Assembly: GCA_032622095.1 (NCBI GenBank)
Contig: CP136063.1
Location: forward strand, 121,728,723 to 121,792,722
DNA: 64,000 nucleotides
Reading direction: 5' to 3'
Source: Siphonodentalium dalli
Taxonomy: Eukaryota > Mollusca > Scaphopoda > Gadilida > Siphonodentaliidae
Each line of letters starts with the position of its first letter. The first letter of the stretch is position 1. This document shows, piece by piece, positions 1 through 11,353 of the stretch. The notes beneath the pieces were generated by a model. The model was not told where the DNA came from and did no database searches. It saw nothing but the letters and a program-made list of their open reading frames with translations. The translations under genes were made by a program, and so were the position numbers.

Positions 1-387
1 AATGACTTTGTCAATTTGGTGTAATTTTCCGTTCCTGAAGACTATACTTTCAGAGTTCGGTCGTGTTTGAACCATGATAATGTTACTGAATATATATATT
101 TAATAATACAATTGATGATTTCTACTGTCCACATGTTTCAAAGTGTAAAATTGACATTTGCTGTGCCGTTTCTGCACAAAATTCCAATGTGCCGCTCTGT
201 TCTAAAAATAGCATGTAAACACCGGGAAATACAGTTTCCGGGCAAGAACTTCTAACGCCACAGCTAGCCGGTTTCTGACGACAGGGGAGATTGGACTCGA
301 CAACTTCATTGCCCAGTTCCTCCAGATTCACGGTCAGATAAACTTTACTGTTCATAATTTACAAGATAAATGTCAATGACAATGCAG
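1..387. other. No gene seen
   Basis: AT-rich sequence with only short unconvincing reading frames. No repeat or splice-bounded exon was recognised. Confidence 0.5.
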
Positions 388-890
388 CTCATTTTGCCAT
401 ATGTTTATCAACAACCGATTGAACAACCAAATCAATCTACATTCTGCCAGTTTGATTTATGTGATTTTTTATCACATTGATTCCTGCCCAGGGTTTATTT
501 ATTAGCCAGGGAACACCCCTTCCTTCTAATACATAATGCCATGGGTAACAATTCACATTTTGATTAACTGGTACCTGAATATCACAGTACATGCATAATT
601 CAACATCAAGAGAATACACAATATTATAGTTTACAGTTCACAGAACTCGGAAAGAATACAGATTTTCTAGTCAGCTTTATTCATCAACCATTCAACTGAG
701 TTTTCAACCAAATCAATCAACAGTCTGCACAATTGATTCATTTTCTGAGAATTTTGACCAATTGATTCCTGCCCACGGGTTATCTATTAGCAAGGGAATA
801 CCCCTCCATTCTAATACATAGCGCCTAGGGTAAAAATCAGTATACTTCAACCTTCTAGAGAATATTCAGTACAGACGGTATATCCAAGAC
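388..890. repeat. Diverged tandem duplication, period about 285 bp
   Basis: Two diverged copies lie head to tail. Both contain an 'accaaatcaatc' block, then 'attgattcctgccca' (at 476 and 761), a 'gggaa(c/t)accccttcc'-like run, 'ctaatacata', and a final 'cagaactc' segment. The copies differ at many sites, so this is an old local duplication. Confidence 0.7.
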
Positions 891-1000
891 CACAGAACTC
901 TGATACAGTACGCAGTGTTCTTGTCAGCTTTTCTAGTGGAAAAACAAAACACTTCAAGAAGCTAATATGTTTTTGTATTTTTGCATTTATTTATATATTT

Positions 1001-1137
1001 TCATGCCATTGTGATCAGTTTCTCTATATGAGTATATTTACTTTTGAGACACTGATTTATTATATTTCTAATGTCACTGTGATCAGTTTCTCGGCATAAG
1101 TTGATTAACTAATGAGACCCTGATTTATTCTCCAATA
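1001..1137. repeat. Two-copy tandem repeat, 68 bp
   Basis: The words 'gtgatcagtttctc' and 'gagacnctgatttatt' recur in the same order 68 bp apart. The copies are imperfect. Confidence 0.65.
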
Positions 1138-1168
1138 ACTGATACACATCTTTGATATATGCATATTT

Positions 1169-1381
1169 TTTCATTAATATTTTGTATGTGTTTATTTTTG
1201 ATAAATGAATTAATTATTTGTGTGTATCAGATAAAGTATTTTCATTAATATTTTGTATGTGTTTATTTTTGATAAATGAATTAATTATTTGTGTGTATCA
1301 GATAAAGTATTTTCATTAATATTTTGTATGTGTTTATTTTTGATAAATGAATTAATTATTCGTGGGTATCAGATAAAGTAA
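1169..1381. repeat. 71-bp tandem repeat, three copies
   Basis: Three nearly identical 71-bp units. The landmark 'cattaatattttgtatgtg' recurs at 1172, 1243 and 1314, and each unit ends in 'gtatcagataaagta'. The third copy has two substitutions. The near identity suggests recent expansion. Confidence 0.9.
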
Positions 1382-1825
1382 TATTTTTTCGTTCAATGTG
1401 GAATATTTCATGAGTATTTTGAGTAGAAATTTTTCGTATAGATATGATGTTGTTGTGAATGATTTTTGGAACCTAGGTTTAGGTTCAGTCATTCATACTG
1501 ACATTGCTACTTATTATTGTTGTTAAATTGATCGCATAACTACTCAGATTGCTTTGTGCGATATTCATTTTTGATTGTGTATTTCTATTTATATGTATCA
1601 AGATACCATATATATAATTTGAATTCTTAGTGGTACTAGAAGGAATAGAACACTTGCCACTTTGAAACTGCTTAATTTATATATCAGGTATCAAATATAT
1701 TGAGCGACAAATCAGAATGAAAATGATATCTGTATGCCTGAGTTATTAGGTAAGCGCGGGTTCATTTAATCATTCTTCACCAAATTTGACACACTTTCTC
1801 GAGACATCAAGATCAAGATCAAGAA
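1382..1825. other. Stretch upstream of the proline-rich ORF
   Basis: AT-rich sequence. A TATA-like 'catatatataattt' lies near 1609 and a GTAAGC donor-like site near 1750. Neither is supported enough to call a promoter or an exon. No other coding potential was seen. Confidence 0.4.
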
Positions 1826-2335
1826 ATGGCAAGCTTTGGATATATCAATTCATACAATTGTGCACCAACTTTGGTTCAATATGGATCGAGTGTGTATCAA
1901 CCGTATGTTTATCAACAACTGCCACCAATCCAGCCATATTATGTGCAAAATCAATGGCCAACAACCAATTATAACAATTACCCACCTGGTTTGCCATACC
2001 CAGTCCAACCAATGTATCGAACGCCGCATGCTGCTCAACAACTGCCACCAATTCAGCCATATGTGCAAAATCATTGGCCAACAACCAATTATAATCAACG
2101 CCCACCTGGTTTGCCATACCCACCTGGTTTGCCATACCCAGTTCAACAGACCAAGGCTGCACAAATACCCGATCCAACTGAGTCAAATCAACAGGCTGTT
2201 AGCTTTAAAATGCCGCAGCCAGAAGATCAGTCAAACCATGCTGAGACAACTCACGAACTGAAGACCGATCCTCCTGAGTCGGGCAAGCATTTAAACCTGT
2301 TAATAGACTTTACCAAGCTGCATTTATATAGTTGA
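1826..2335 (+). CDS. Proline/tyrosine-rich low-complexity protein, candidate single-exon gene
   Basis: A 169-residue ORF with a reasonable initiation context (aagaaATGGC) and a TGA stop. No family was recognised, and there is no clear signal peptide or membrane segment. Residues about 30-107 are rich in P, Y, Q and N and contain two copies of a roughly 40-residue block: QLPPIQPY, an NxWPTTNYN motif, then PPGLPYPVQ. At DNA level the copies are 1913-2009 and 2036-2149. The second contains a further exact 18-bp duplication (2101-2118/2119-2136). The last 60 residues are polar and acidic (TESNQQ, PQPEDQSNH, TDPPES) and end in LLIDFTKLHLYS. An AATAAA lies downstream at 2652. All duplications keep the frame, which favours coding, but other frames are also open here, so a non-coding repeat or a retroelement fragment remains possible. 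Confidence 0.45.
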   Translation: MASFGYINSYNCAPTLVQYGSSVYQPYVYQQLPPIQPYYVQNQWPTTNYNNYPPGLPYPVQPMYRTPHAAQQLPPIQPYVQNHWPTTNYNQRPPGLPYPPGLPYPVQQTKAAQIPDPTESNQQAVSFKMPQPEDQSNHAETTHELKTDPPESGKHLNLLIDFTKLHLYS

Positions 2336-2890
2336 ATAGCTTCAACCAAATTCACATACACAGCATAATAATTTAATCATAAGCTGCCAATCCACGGAAT
2401 ACTGCAAAACAATTGGCTGACACACACTTCAGGATAATCTAAATTTATTGATTACTTTCCTGCTACAGAAATGACAGCAGCATCAAGTGGCCATGCCTAT
2501 AATGTGTGCCTAAAAAATGTACATGGAAACTGTTTGATACTTCCTATGATTTAACATGAAATTTCGGTGCTGCATCATAATTCCTTCGGGTATGTCTGTA
2601 TTGACAATAACCGTACTAGATGCTAATATTCAGTGCACAAGTAACCAGACAAATAAAAAAGATTGAACATTTGCAAAGAAACGAAACACGGAAATTAAAA
2701 CTAACAAGGGTCTCAAAAATGCGGAATTGTCGACTCGATTTGACCAATCGATAATCACAAGTTTTGAGTGACAGGTGTCTCTTTCAACTTAGTGTGTCTT
2801 TTTCATCAGAAATAGCCTCAATGTTGTGTGCTCATTATACTTCCAACTTCTACTTTTGGTGGTTCTCCTGTGAAATGACAGATTAAATTA
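2336..2890. other. Downstream flank with a possible poly(A) signal
   Basis: AATAAA at 2652-2657 could serve the ORF ending at 2335. Nothing else was recognised. Confidence 0.35.
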
Positions 2891-3035
2891 TAAGAAAAAA
2901 TAACTCTTGTTTCGTTTAAGGTCATGAGTTTTTACCAAAAAGTTTGAAGACAAATGTTCTATAACGTGCTAGAATTTTCTTCAAACTTTTCGGTTATAAC
3001 TGCATAACCTTAATCTAAACAAGAGTTATTTCTTA
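2891..3035. mobile_element. Palindromic MITE, about 145 bp
   Basis: The outer arms 2891-2922 and 3007-3035 are inverted copies (taagaaaaaataactcttg against caagagttatttctta). A second inner inverted pair lies at about 2936-2950 and 2979-2992. It abuts the repeat that begins at 3037. No target duplication was identified. Confidence 0.7.
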
Positions 3036-3036
3036 A

Positions 3037-3739
3037 ATATTTACATACACCTAATATCTCTTCCGATTTCCCCATAGCGTTACGTTAGACACGCCCACTT
3101 ATTCAATGTGTTCATAAACCTATGAACGTAACGTGACGTCACTTCCAATGTCGTTCGTAGGTTTATGAACACATTGATCCCGGAAATCACCGTGGATTGT
3201 CGGACATTACCGATAGATATCTCGCTACTCAATAGAGTTTTATCATTTTCCTTGCCGCTAGACATATTCCCCCGACCTCACAAATATATAATTATGGTAG
3301 AACGGCGTGTTGTTGATTTCTTATCCACAGCCGAAACTTAATTGTTAGTTTCAGATATTATCATTCTTGAAATCAACACGTCTTCATTAGTTACTAGCTA
3401 AACAAAACATCTTGTCATATGTGTATACTTTACTGTGAAATTGCGTTTTTTCCGTTCTCCGTCAACGGATTCTCAAAATGTTTGGTTTTCCAAAAAGCGA
3501 GGATTCGAACTGTCTGAACTGAACTCCATGCGTTCATTTAAATAGTTGAATAAATAGTGGGAAAGGCAGACAATCCTAGTTCATAATGAATTTTAAGTAC
3601 CGGTATATAAATATAAATAATAAACAGCGGATTCAACGTGGTCATGGGTTTTGACCGCGATAAAAAATCAGCAAACTCTTTTTTTCTCACGGTCAAAATC
3701 CCATGACCACATTGAAACCGCCATTCATTTCTTATATAA
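3037..3739 (+). repeat. Three-hairpin dispersed repeat, copy A
   Basis: Closely matches 34557-35386. In order it holds: (1) a hairpin with arms around 3105-3128 and 3154-3177 (gtgttcataaacctatga and its complement) whose loop contains TGACGTCA; (2) a spaced inverted pair, gcgtgttg...gatttc at about 3304 against gaaatcaacacgt at about 3370; (3) a terminal hairpin, tggtcatgggttttgaccg near 3639 against its complement near 3694-3714. Compared with copy B it lacks about 90 bp after the first hairpin and the tip of the last hairpin. No coding capacity was seen, so it is probably a non-autonomous element. Confidence 0.8.
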
Positions 3740-3914
3740 AAAGCCTCTAACTCCTTTGATACATCTGATAAAGCCTCTATCTAACTCCTTTGATACATCT
3801 GATAAAGCCTCTATCTAACTCCTTTGATACATCTGATAAAGCCTCTATCTAACTCCTTTGATACATCTGACTAACTCCTTTGATACATCTGACTAACTCC
3901 TTTGATACATCTGA
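3739..3914. repeat. Tandem repeat of 34-bp and 22-bp units
   Basis: The core 'ctaactcctttgatacatct' is repeated six times. The early copies are spaced 34 bp apart by 'gataaagcctctat' and the last ones 22 bp apart, so the array changes period part-way. Confidence 0.9.
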
Positions 3915-3969
3915 AAAATTTAAGAATTTAATGTCCTAGCTGTCATCTTTAATAGCTTAAAATATTCTG

Positions 3970-4087
3970 ACATTAAAGCCCAAAATAATCACTCCTTAAC
4001 CACTGAATTATGGCTAATATTTCAGGATTTAGTCGGAAATGTGACTTGTTGCTATTCATCGGAAAGCTCTCAGTGAGGGCATTACTG
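3970..4087 (+). mobile_element. Mariner-like palindromic MITE, collapsed copy
   Basis: Matches the left arm of the full element at 20623-20835 (actccttaaccac, ggatttagtcggaaat, attcatcggaaagctctca). It then jumps to the right terminus 'gggcattactg', followed by TA. Nearly all of the right arm is deleted. Confidence 0.75.
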
Positions 4088-5548
4088 TAGCTTCAAATAT
4101 TCTGATATTCTCCAGTAAACAAGTAAGGAAAGAAGGAGTGTACTTCACTAATCTGTGAACTGTACATGAGCATGGTTTTAACTACCCTCCATACTGTGGA
4201 CCATCTGCCATGTAGGTTGTGTTTATAAGAACATCTCCTGTGGTGTTGGTATGTGTTTTTGGCATATACCCTGTTAGCGATTACACTGATTTGACATCAC
4301 TCCCTCTACCCACAGAGGCTTTGATTCCTAGTAAGCTTTGATGTGGGGACCAAAGGTGTGTCTTGTTTTTGGCCTGTTAGTGATCACGTTTTTTATTATC
4401 TTCCAGACTAACGACCATTAAAAGCCTCCGACATGATTCAATACAACATTAACTAAGAATATGTTTTAAGCTCTCTATATTTTGTTTAGAAAGCAGTCAA
4501 TCTGGATTGGATTTCAAAATCATCTTGGAATTAATTGAATCTACTTATTTTATTTATGAAAGCTTTGGTCAACTTCTTTTTTTCCATGTCAAACATCTTT
4601 TCAGAACCAGTAGATGTTTGCTTTTTGGGAACAGATGAGGTTGTACCAGAATCATGACATTATATTCAGATAATAAGTTTATGACCTATGCACTTATTAT
4701 CTGAACATTTCCTAAGAAAAAAACTACTTGTCAATGAGTATTTAGTATAGAAAGGGTTAATTTGACACCAAATTCTTAATAAATTGAAACAAGATTGACT
4801 GATTTTATATACAATTGACATATGTTACTGATATTAATTAAATACATCCCCATATGTTACCACCAGCTAGAAGAGATACAGGTCATGTCAATAGATGATC
4901 ATCCATCATATAATTAATACCCTTTCAACAAGCTTGAGGCTACCCACTTCGCATTCAATAGTACTTTTTAACGCTATCTGAACAGGGTTTGCTGGGGCAT
5001 TAGATCGGAATAGAGAACAAATCTTGCTAAATTAGTTATTCTCATCAATTTTAGGTGCAATGAATCTCATTGCCAGAATCATTGTCATTTCTTTTATATC
5101 TACAAGATATTTACAATTGTCCATTAAATACTTCAGACGTGTTTTCTGAAATGGTACGATCATTGTAGTGTGAATTTTCGGCACGAAAGAGCTTTTACAA
5201 AATCTTTACTACAATTGCTGTTTAGACATATTGGGTTCCCTGATCCCCATATTTCCCAGAAGTCCAGAAATGAACTCAATCATGAGGGAGGCATGCCACC
5301 TCTTCTATCAAATATTAAAATGATGAAGAATAATTAAATTACCTCTCGCTATGGTGAGCATTCAACATCTGGAGTGTTTTCTATCAAGACACGTCAATGG
5401 ATGAATTGTCCCATACAACTAGCTCCATAGTTTCAAACAATTTCTCGATTAGTGAAAAGTTTGATGAATGAAAGTAAAATTTACCCTGAAATTTCGGATG
5501 CATGCCGCTATAAAGATTCTGTTTTTCTTGGGAACATATCTGAATTAT
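4088..5548. other. No gene seen; decayed TTAA MITE fragment inside
   Basis: A hairpin at about 4662-4711 (cagataataagttta against cacttattatctg) is followed by 'aaagggttaa' at 4751-4760. This is the right end of the TTAA MITE family also seen near 54070, 60188 and 63569. The rest is AT-rich without convincing ORFs. Confidence 0.5.
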
Positions 5549-6754
5549 TAGCTCAACTTTACTTTGTATATTGCCATGGCTTTGTCGTCCGTGTGTGCGT
5601 GTGTGATTCGTCAACAATACAGTCTACAGGTCGTACCTTTGGTTGGATAATTATGAAATTTGACATAGCTGTTGACATCAATATTTAGACCGGAACGATT
5701 CATTTTGGGGTCATTCGGAAAAAAAACATGGCCACCAGCAGCCATCTTGGATTTCAATATTCAATCCATTAGCACAGGCTACAGGTCGTACTGTTCGTCT
5801 GATCATCATGAAAGTGATGGATATTAATATTAACATGTAGATGGGAACGAGTAATTTTGGGGTCATTCGGCCAAAAAACATGGCCACCGGCAGCCATCTT
5901 AGATTTTACTCTTTGCATGACTAAATTCTTTGGCACGGCCTACAGGTCGTACCTTTGGTCGTATCATCATAAAATTTGCCATGAATGTTAACAATGACAT
6001 GTAGATGGGAATGAGTCATTTTGGGGTCATTCGGCCAAAAAACATGGCCACCAGCAGCCATCTTGGATTTTACGCTTTGTATGACTAAATCCTTTAGCAC
6101 GGGCTACAGGTCGTAGCTTTAGTTTGATCATCATGAAATTTATCATGGCTGTTGAAATTGGAATGCAGATGGGAACGAGTCATTTTGGGGTCATTCGGAC
6201 AAACAACATGGCCACCAGCGGCCATCTTGGATTTCAAAATTCAATCCATTAGCACGGGCTACAGGTCGTACCTTTGGTCTGATCATCATGAATTTTGTCA
6301 TGGATGTTAACATTGACATGTAGATGGGAACGAGTAATTTTGGGGTCATTCGGCTAAAAAACATGACCCTGGCAGCCATCTTAGATTTACTCTTTGCATG
6401 ACTAAATTCTTTGGCACGGCCTACAGGTCGTATCTTTGGTCAGATCATCATAAAATGTGTCATGGATGTTAACAATGACATGTAGATGGGAACGAGTCAT
6501 ATTGGGGTCATTCGGCCAAAATATATGGCAGCCAGCAGCCATCTTGGATTTTACTCTTTGTATGACTAAATCTTTAGCACAGGCTACAGATCGTACCTTT
6601 AGTCTGTCATCATGAAATTTGTTATGGCTGTTTAAATTGGAATGTAGATTGGAACGAGTCATTTTGGGGTCATTCTGACGAAAAAAATGGCTGCCAGCGG
6701 CCATCAATTTAACTTCTTCCCAAAGTTGAGCTACAGTGTCATTGACACTTTCAT
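5549..6754 (+). mobile_element. Hairpin-tipped repeat family A, copy 1
   Basis: Begins with 'agctcaactttactttgta', a decayed version of the family A 5' hairpin, then 'ttgccatggct' and a short gtccgtgtgtg tract. It holds about six degenerate units of about 170 bp. Each unit contains 'gctacaggtcgtacctttgg', 'atcatcatgaaatttg', 'acatgtagatgggaacgag', 'ttttggggtcattcgg' and 'catggccaccag..gccatcttgg'. It ends in 'aaagttgagctacagtgtc' with the 3' hairpin AGTGTCATTGACACT. Short ORFs inside are repeat translation, not genes. Confidence 0.8.
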
Positions 6755-7236
6755 CTATGAATGACTGAAGTACATTGCTTAACAATAAAGTCTTCCACTG
6801 CTTGATATAACTTCTAAATTGACGACAGCATGATATTCCCCACTATATATGTAGTACTAAATGCCTTCCGATAACGATTATTTTGTATGTTATTGACTTG
6901 TTATTATCCTGTATATATGTGCAATGATTCCACACGAAGGACGCTGCAATATTCACAGTGAACACCCTTGAAATAGGAATTATCATGTTTCGGTTAGTGC
7001 TGTTGAATATGTTCTTGTTCTCATGGAAAATGTATATAGTCCACAACATATTTTGATTATGAACACTCGTTGCTGTGTTTGTTTACTTACTTTTTGATGG
7101 ATGTAACCGGTTAGTAAAAGCAATTGTGATTGAACCCCTTCCATGGCGCCTGGCACATGATGATTACTAACTATATATGAGCATCAGTTCTACTCATGCA
7201 AAACAACCCAATCATTGAAAACTCCAAACCACTGTC
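6755..7236. other. No gene seen
   Basis: Unique-looking AT-rich sequence between two family A elements. The only ORFs are short and lack recognisable motifs. Confidence 0.5.
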
Positions 7237-8282
7237 ACCATCTTACAACTTCATCTTTCATCTGTCCCCCCTCTTGTCTTCTGTTTTGTCCTTCCCCACT
7301 CTTTCTCTATTATTTCTCTCTGCCTCCTGCTTTCACTAACACTATCTTCTTCCTTTTTTAGCTCAACTTTACTTTGTAAAGTTTGAGCTATTGCCATGGC
7401 TTGGTATCTGTCGTCAACAATTTCCTTTAGCATGGGCTACAGGTCGTACCTTTGGACGGATCATTATGAAATGACAAGTCATTTTGGGGTCATTCGGCAA
7501 AAAAACATGGCCGCCAGTGGCCATCTTGGATTTCAAAATTCAATCCATTAGCACGGGCTACAGGTCGTACTGTTTGTCTGATCATCATGAAATTTGTCAG
7601 CGATGTTAATATTGACATGTAGATGGGAAAGAGTCATTTTGGGGTCGTTCGGCCAAACAAGATGGCCACCAGCAGCCATCTTGGATTTTACTCTTTGCAT
7701 GACTAAATCCTTTGGCACGGGCTACAGGTCATAGCTTTGGTTGGATCTTCATGAAATTTACCATCTTACAACTTCATCTTTCATCTGTCCCCCCTCTTGT
7801 CTTCTGTTTTGTCCTTCCCCACTCTTTCTCTATTATTTCTCTCTGCCTCCTGCTTTCACTAACACTATCTTCTTCCTTTTTTAGCTCAACTTTACTTTGT
7901 AAAGTTTGAGCTATTGCCATGGCTTGGTATCTGTCGTCAACAATTTCCTTTAGCATGGGCTACAGGTCGTACCTTTGGACGGATCATTATGAAATGACAA
8001 GTCATTTTGGGGTCATTCGGCAAAAAAACATGGCCGCCAGTGGCCATCTTGGATTTCAAAATTCAATCCATTAGCACGGGCTACAGGTCGTACTGTTTGT
8101 CTGATCATCATGAAATTTGTCAGCGATGTTAATATTGACATGTAGATGGGAACGAGCCATTTTGGGGTCATTTGGCCAAAATACATGGCCGGCAGCAGCC
8201 ATCTTGGATTTTACTCTTTGCATGAATAAATCCTTTGGCGAGGGCTACAGGTCCTACCTTTGGTCGGATCATTATGAAATAT
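7237..8282 (+). repeat. 523-bp tandem segmental duplication
   Basis: 7237-7759 is repeated immediately as 7760 onward. The two copies are almost base-identical up to about 8152 and diverge after that. The unit includes a pyrimidine-rich flank (cccctcttgtcttctgtttt), the family A 5' hairpin and two internal units. Because flanking DNA is duplicated with the element, this is a recent unequal-crossover or slippage event and not a second insertion. Confidence 0.9.
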
Positions 8283-8639
8283 GTCACGGCTGTTGACATA
8301 ATAAGTAGATGGGAACGAGTCATTTTGGGGCCATTCGGCAAAAAAACATGGCCGCCAGTGGCCATCTTGGATTTCAAAATTTAATCCATTAGCACGGGCT
8401 ACAGGTCGTACTGTTCGTCTGATAATCATGAAATTTGTGATGGATGTTAATGACATGTAGATGGGAATGAGTCATTTTGGGGTCATTCGGTAAAATAACA
8501 TGGCTGCCAGTAGCCATCTTGGATTTCACTCTTTACATAACTAGGCCTTTCAACTTTCCACATTCCTAATCACTCCATTGACTGTAACACATGAAATTAT
8601 TCCCTTTCCAAGTTGAGCTACAGTATCATTGACACTTTC
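7360..8639 (+). mobile_element. Hairpin-tipped repeat family A, copy 2
   Basis: An intact 5' hairpin (agctcaactttac...gtaaagtttgagct, about 7361-7391) recurs at about 7884-7914 because of the 523-bp duplication. Internal units of about 170 bp share the landmarks of copy 1. The 3' end at about 8610-8639 has 'aagttgagctacagt' and the hairpin agtatcattgacact. The internal unit boundaries are partly eroded. Confidence 0.85.
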
Positions 8640-8904
8640 CTTTTATCCCAAACTCAAATTCTGTTATATATCTCCAATTCTCCAAAAACATTTTTCCAAC
8701 ACTTTCCGTCTGAACTTTTCCCCCCCTTCCTCACTTATTGGGGCCGGGACATATAGCCGAGACTTCATACAGTTTTATGTGTAGTAACTTTAATTTTCTT
8801 AACTCAACATTATTCATGTACATACAACCTGTTTTATTCTCCACTCCTGATGATGCAGCCACAATCAGCTCATGCATAAATGGATCAAGTCATGGCACTC
8901 ATCC
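8640..8904. other. No gene seen
   Basis: Pyrimidine-rich then ordinary AT-rich sequence. Nothing was recognised. Confidence 0.5.
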
Positions 8905-9010
8905 ATGATATATCATGGAATACACACTCCTGCGCACCCATGGATGATATATCATGGAATACACGCTCCTGCGCACCCATGGATGATATATCATGGAATA
9001 CACACTCCCG
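8905..9010. repeat. 39-bp tandem repeat with palindromic core
   Basis: The unit starts 'atgatatatcatggaataca' and continues 'c(a/g)ctcctgcgcacccatgg'. Copies start at 8905, 8944 and 8983. Each contains the self-complementary word ccatgatatatcatgg, or a close variant. Confidence 0.9.
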
Positions 9011-9776
9011 TTTGCTTCAAACTCAGAGTAAATGTCATGTGGATAGGTAGCTCAGTTCTATCTTATCATGATCTCTAAATACATAAACATTACATTCATT
9101 CTCTGGTTGATACTCTACAGTAACACATGTGTTGTCTGTCTTTCACAGCTCACCTTGTATTGTTTTCTATCACTGTCCAACTGTATGTATAGGCTGAGCT
9201 CCTTTTAGTTTTTTTCTACCTGGCGGATTGCCTTGTCAAAATTCCTGGATCATTGCTTAATCATTTGTTTGAAATTATTTGTTGTATATTCCTACTATTC
9301 TGACAGATGGAAATCGATCGGAAAGAGTGCTCTCTTTGACTCAGTCAGTGAGGTACACAGTCGGTCTGCATATCACATCACATGTAGTATGTGTGCATGT
9401 GCAACTTGTTTTTCAGTTTACTGGGAGGGGGAATAATACCCATTTTTTAGCTCAATGCCATCCAGAAAACAGCAATCCGGGAGATTTTTGCGGAGGGGCC
9501 ACCTCCAATTTGCGACCGCATTTCCTGTTCACCAACTGGTTTATACTATATCACATGCAACGGGTGATTACTTGTTAAATGCGGCCACCTAATTTTCGGT
9601 TCAAAGTACAAATTCCACGCATGTTGAACAAGAGACCACCACCATTTATTAAAGAGAAAGAAACTTCATATAAACTAAGAAAAAACCACTCAGAATTCCA
9701 CCGGATACTGCTGGATATGCGCAAAAGCGAAAGAACAAAATCGGAATAAACTACAAAATGGACTCGTCTTATGGTT
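9011..9776. other. No gene seen
   Basis: Short ORFs around 9233-9578 lack recognisable domains. No repeat structure was noticed. Confidence 0.45.
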
Positions 9777-10908
9777 TAACACGTTGCCACTACGAGTTAT
9801 CTCATAGTGGTTTCCATGTCATGTAACTGACAAACGGAAGCAGTGGAATTGGTCGATACACCACGAAAACCCGCCTCGGAACATTAGAACAGTGATTTTA
9901 TCAAATAATTAGTGTGGCTCCCCTCGTTCAACTGAAGTGAGGACCATCAGCACATATATTCTACTCAAAATGGTCCAGTTGTGAGTGAATACAGCTGACA
10001 CTGTCTCACTGAGTTTGGGTGCTAGGTATTTTATAATTTATAATTCAAGTAAAGCGGTACAATTATTCCCCAAAGCTACATTGTACCCTCTTCCGAACGT
10101 GTTGGACAATGGAAAGCATAACAATTACCGTACTTTAGACGTCATGCAGTTCATCGAACTGGTATACATGTATGTGCAGAGAAATGGTTTTGTGAGCATA
10201 GAGGTTTACAGTAAAGGGTGACTTATTTCCAGACGGATGGATTATATGGTATCGTTACATGTAGCACACTCCTGTATGTACAAGGATCTATTAGGCTACT
10301 GCTAGTTATTTTAATTTTGTGCTGACAATTCTTCCTACACTATTATTTTGGGCTCAACTTTGGAACCCTAGCATAAGCCTAAATCAGGCTAAATGGGAAA
10401 TAAATTACAATGCCCGAAACAACAGAAGATGCATGCTTGTAGTCATTACTGGACGAAATAAACTCATCCTCACAGGAATCAAGTTCACATGATTCCACGT
10501 CGGATTCACCGTCTGTAGCCATGCTCATATAAGTAATTTGCTTCATTGTGCATCAGCCATAATATAACTATATAACGAGCTATAACCACCACGCGGACAC
10601 CCACACCTCCATAAATATGCTTACCACCAAAATAACTTGTTTGGGTTACTTTCTATTTCATATTTATTGCTCAAACGTGTCCAATTGTGTCTACGAGATA
10701 ACTTGTAGTTGCCACTGGTGGTGGGAATACCCAAATTCCTTCCGCCAGTGCCGGCTACGAGTTATCTCGTAATACTAACAATCGCCGTTTCTGTCATCTA
10801 AACTCACGACGTCATCCAATTCTTGCTTCAATGAAGCCGAATTATAGTCTTGCCACGATTTGGCAAACTGGCGAGATTGCTAATTGATTTCCGGCAATCA
10901 ACGTGTTA
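9777..10908. mobile_element. Possible TIR element with internal hairpin
   Basis: The left end 'taacacgttgccactacgag' is partly mirrored by the right end 'ggcaatcaacgtgttaat'. The words 'acgagttatctcatagtgg' (about 9796) and 'ctacgagttatctcgtaat' (about 10752) recur. The segment 10691-10775 folds on itself (ctacgagataacttgtag against ctacgagttatctcgta). No transposase ORF was seen, and the boundaries are uncertain. Confidence 0.35.
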
Positions 10909-11353
10909 ATCCCCAAAAGAAATGGACTCATTCCACCATTTATTAACCCTTTACCCTATATAACATGTAGTTAGAAAACGTCATGTAGACAACGTCGCCA
11001 GGTTTGAGGTTAATACGTTAGTCAACAGGTAATTAATGTTATGATAGAAATTGGCGTTTTCCATATGTATGTACCACTACTATGTGAGTACTGACCAGGT
11101 CACAGGTGTATCTTCAGATATGCAACAATTATAATAACCATGTTGTCATTTACGTGTCATAAATAAAATGGTGTTTATATTAATAATGTAAACATAAACC
11201 TTACGATGAACTAACTAGCTTTATTGTAACACATAAAATGCAAATCCACGAAAATGATTTATGTCAAATTTTGGTTTGTTTACCATCGGATTCATGATTG
11301 AAAAAAATAATCATGGTTTTTAATTTCAGAAAGCAATATAAATTATAATATAT
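10909..11353. other. No gene seen
   Basis: AT-rich stretch without recognisable features. Confidence 0.45.

Noticed and set aside
5549-8639. CRISPR-like or gene-cluster interpretation of the regular repeats
   Set aside because: Units are about 170 bp, degenerate and contiguous without unique spacers, in a eukaryotic context. They are internal modules of a dispersed element.
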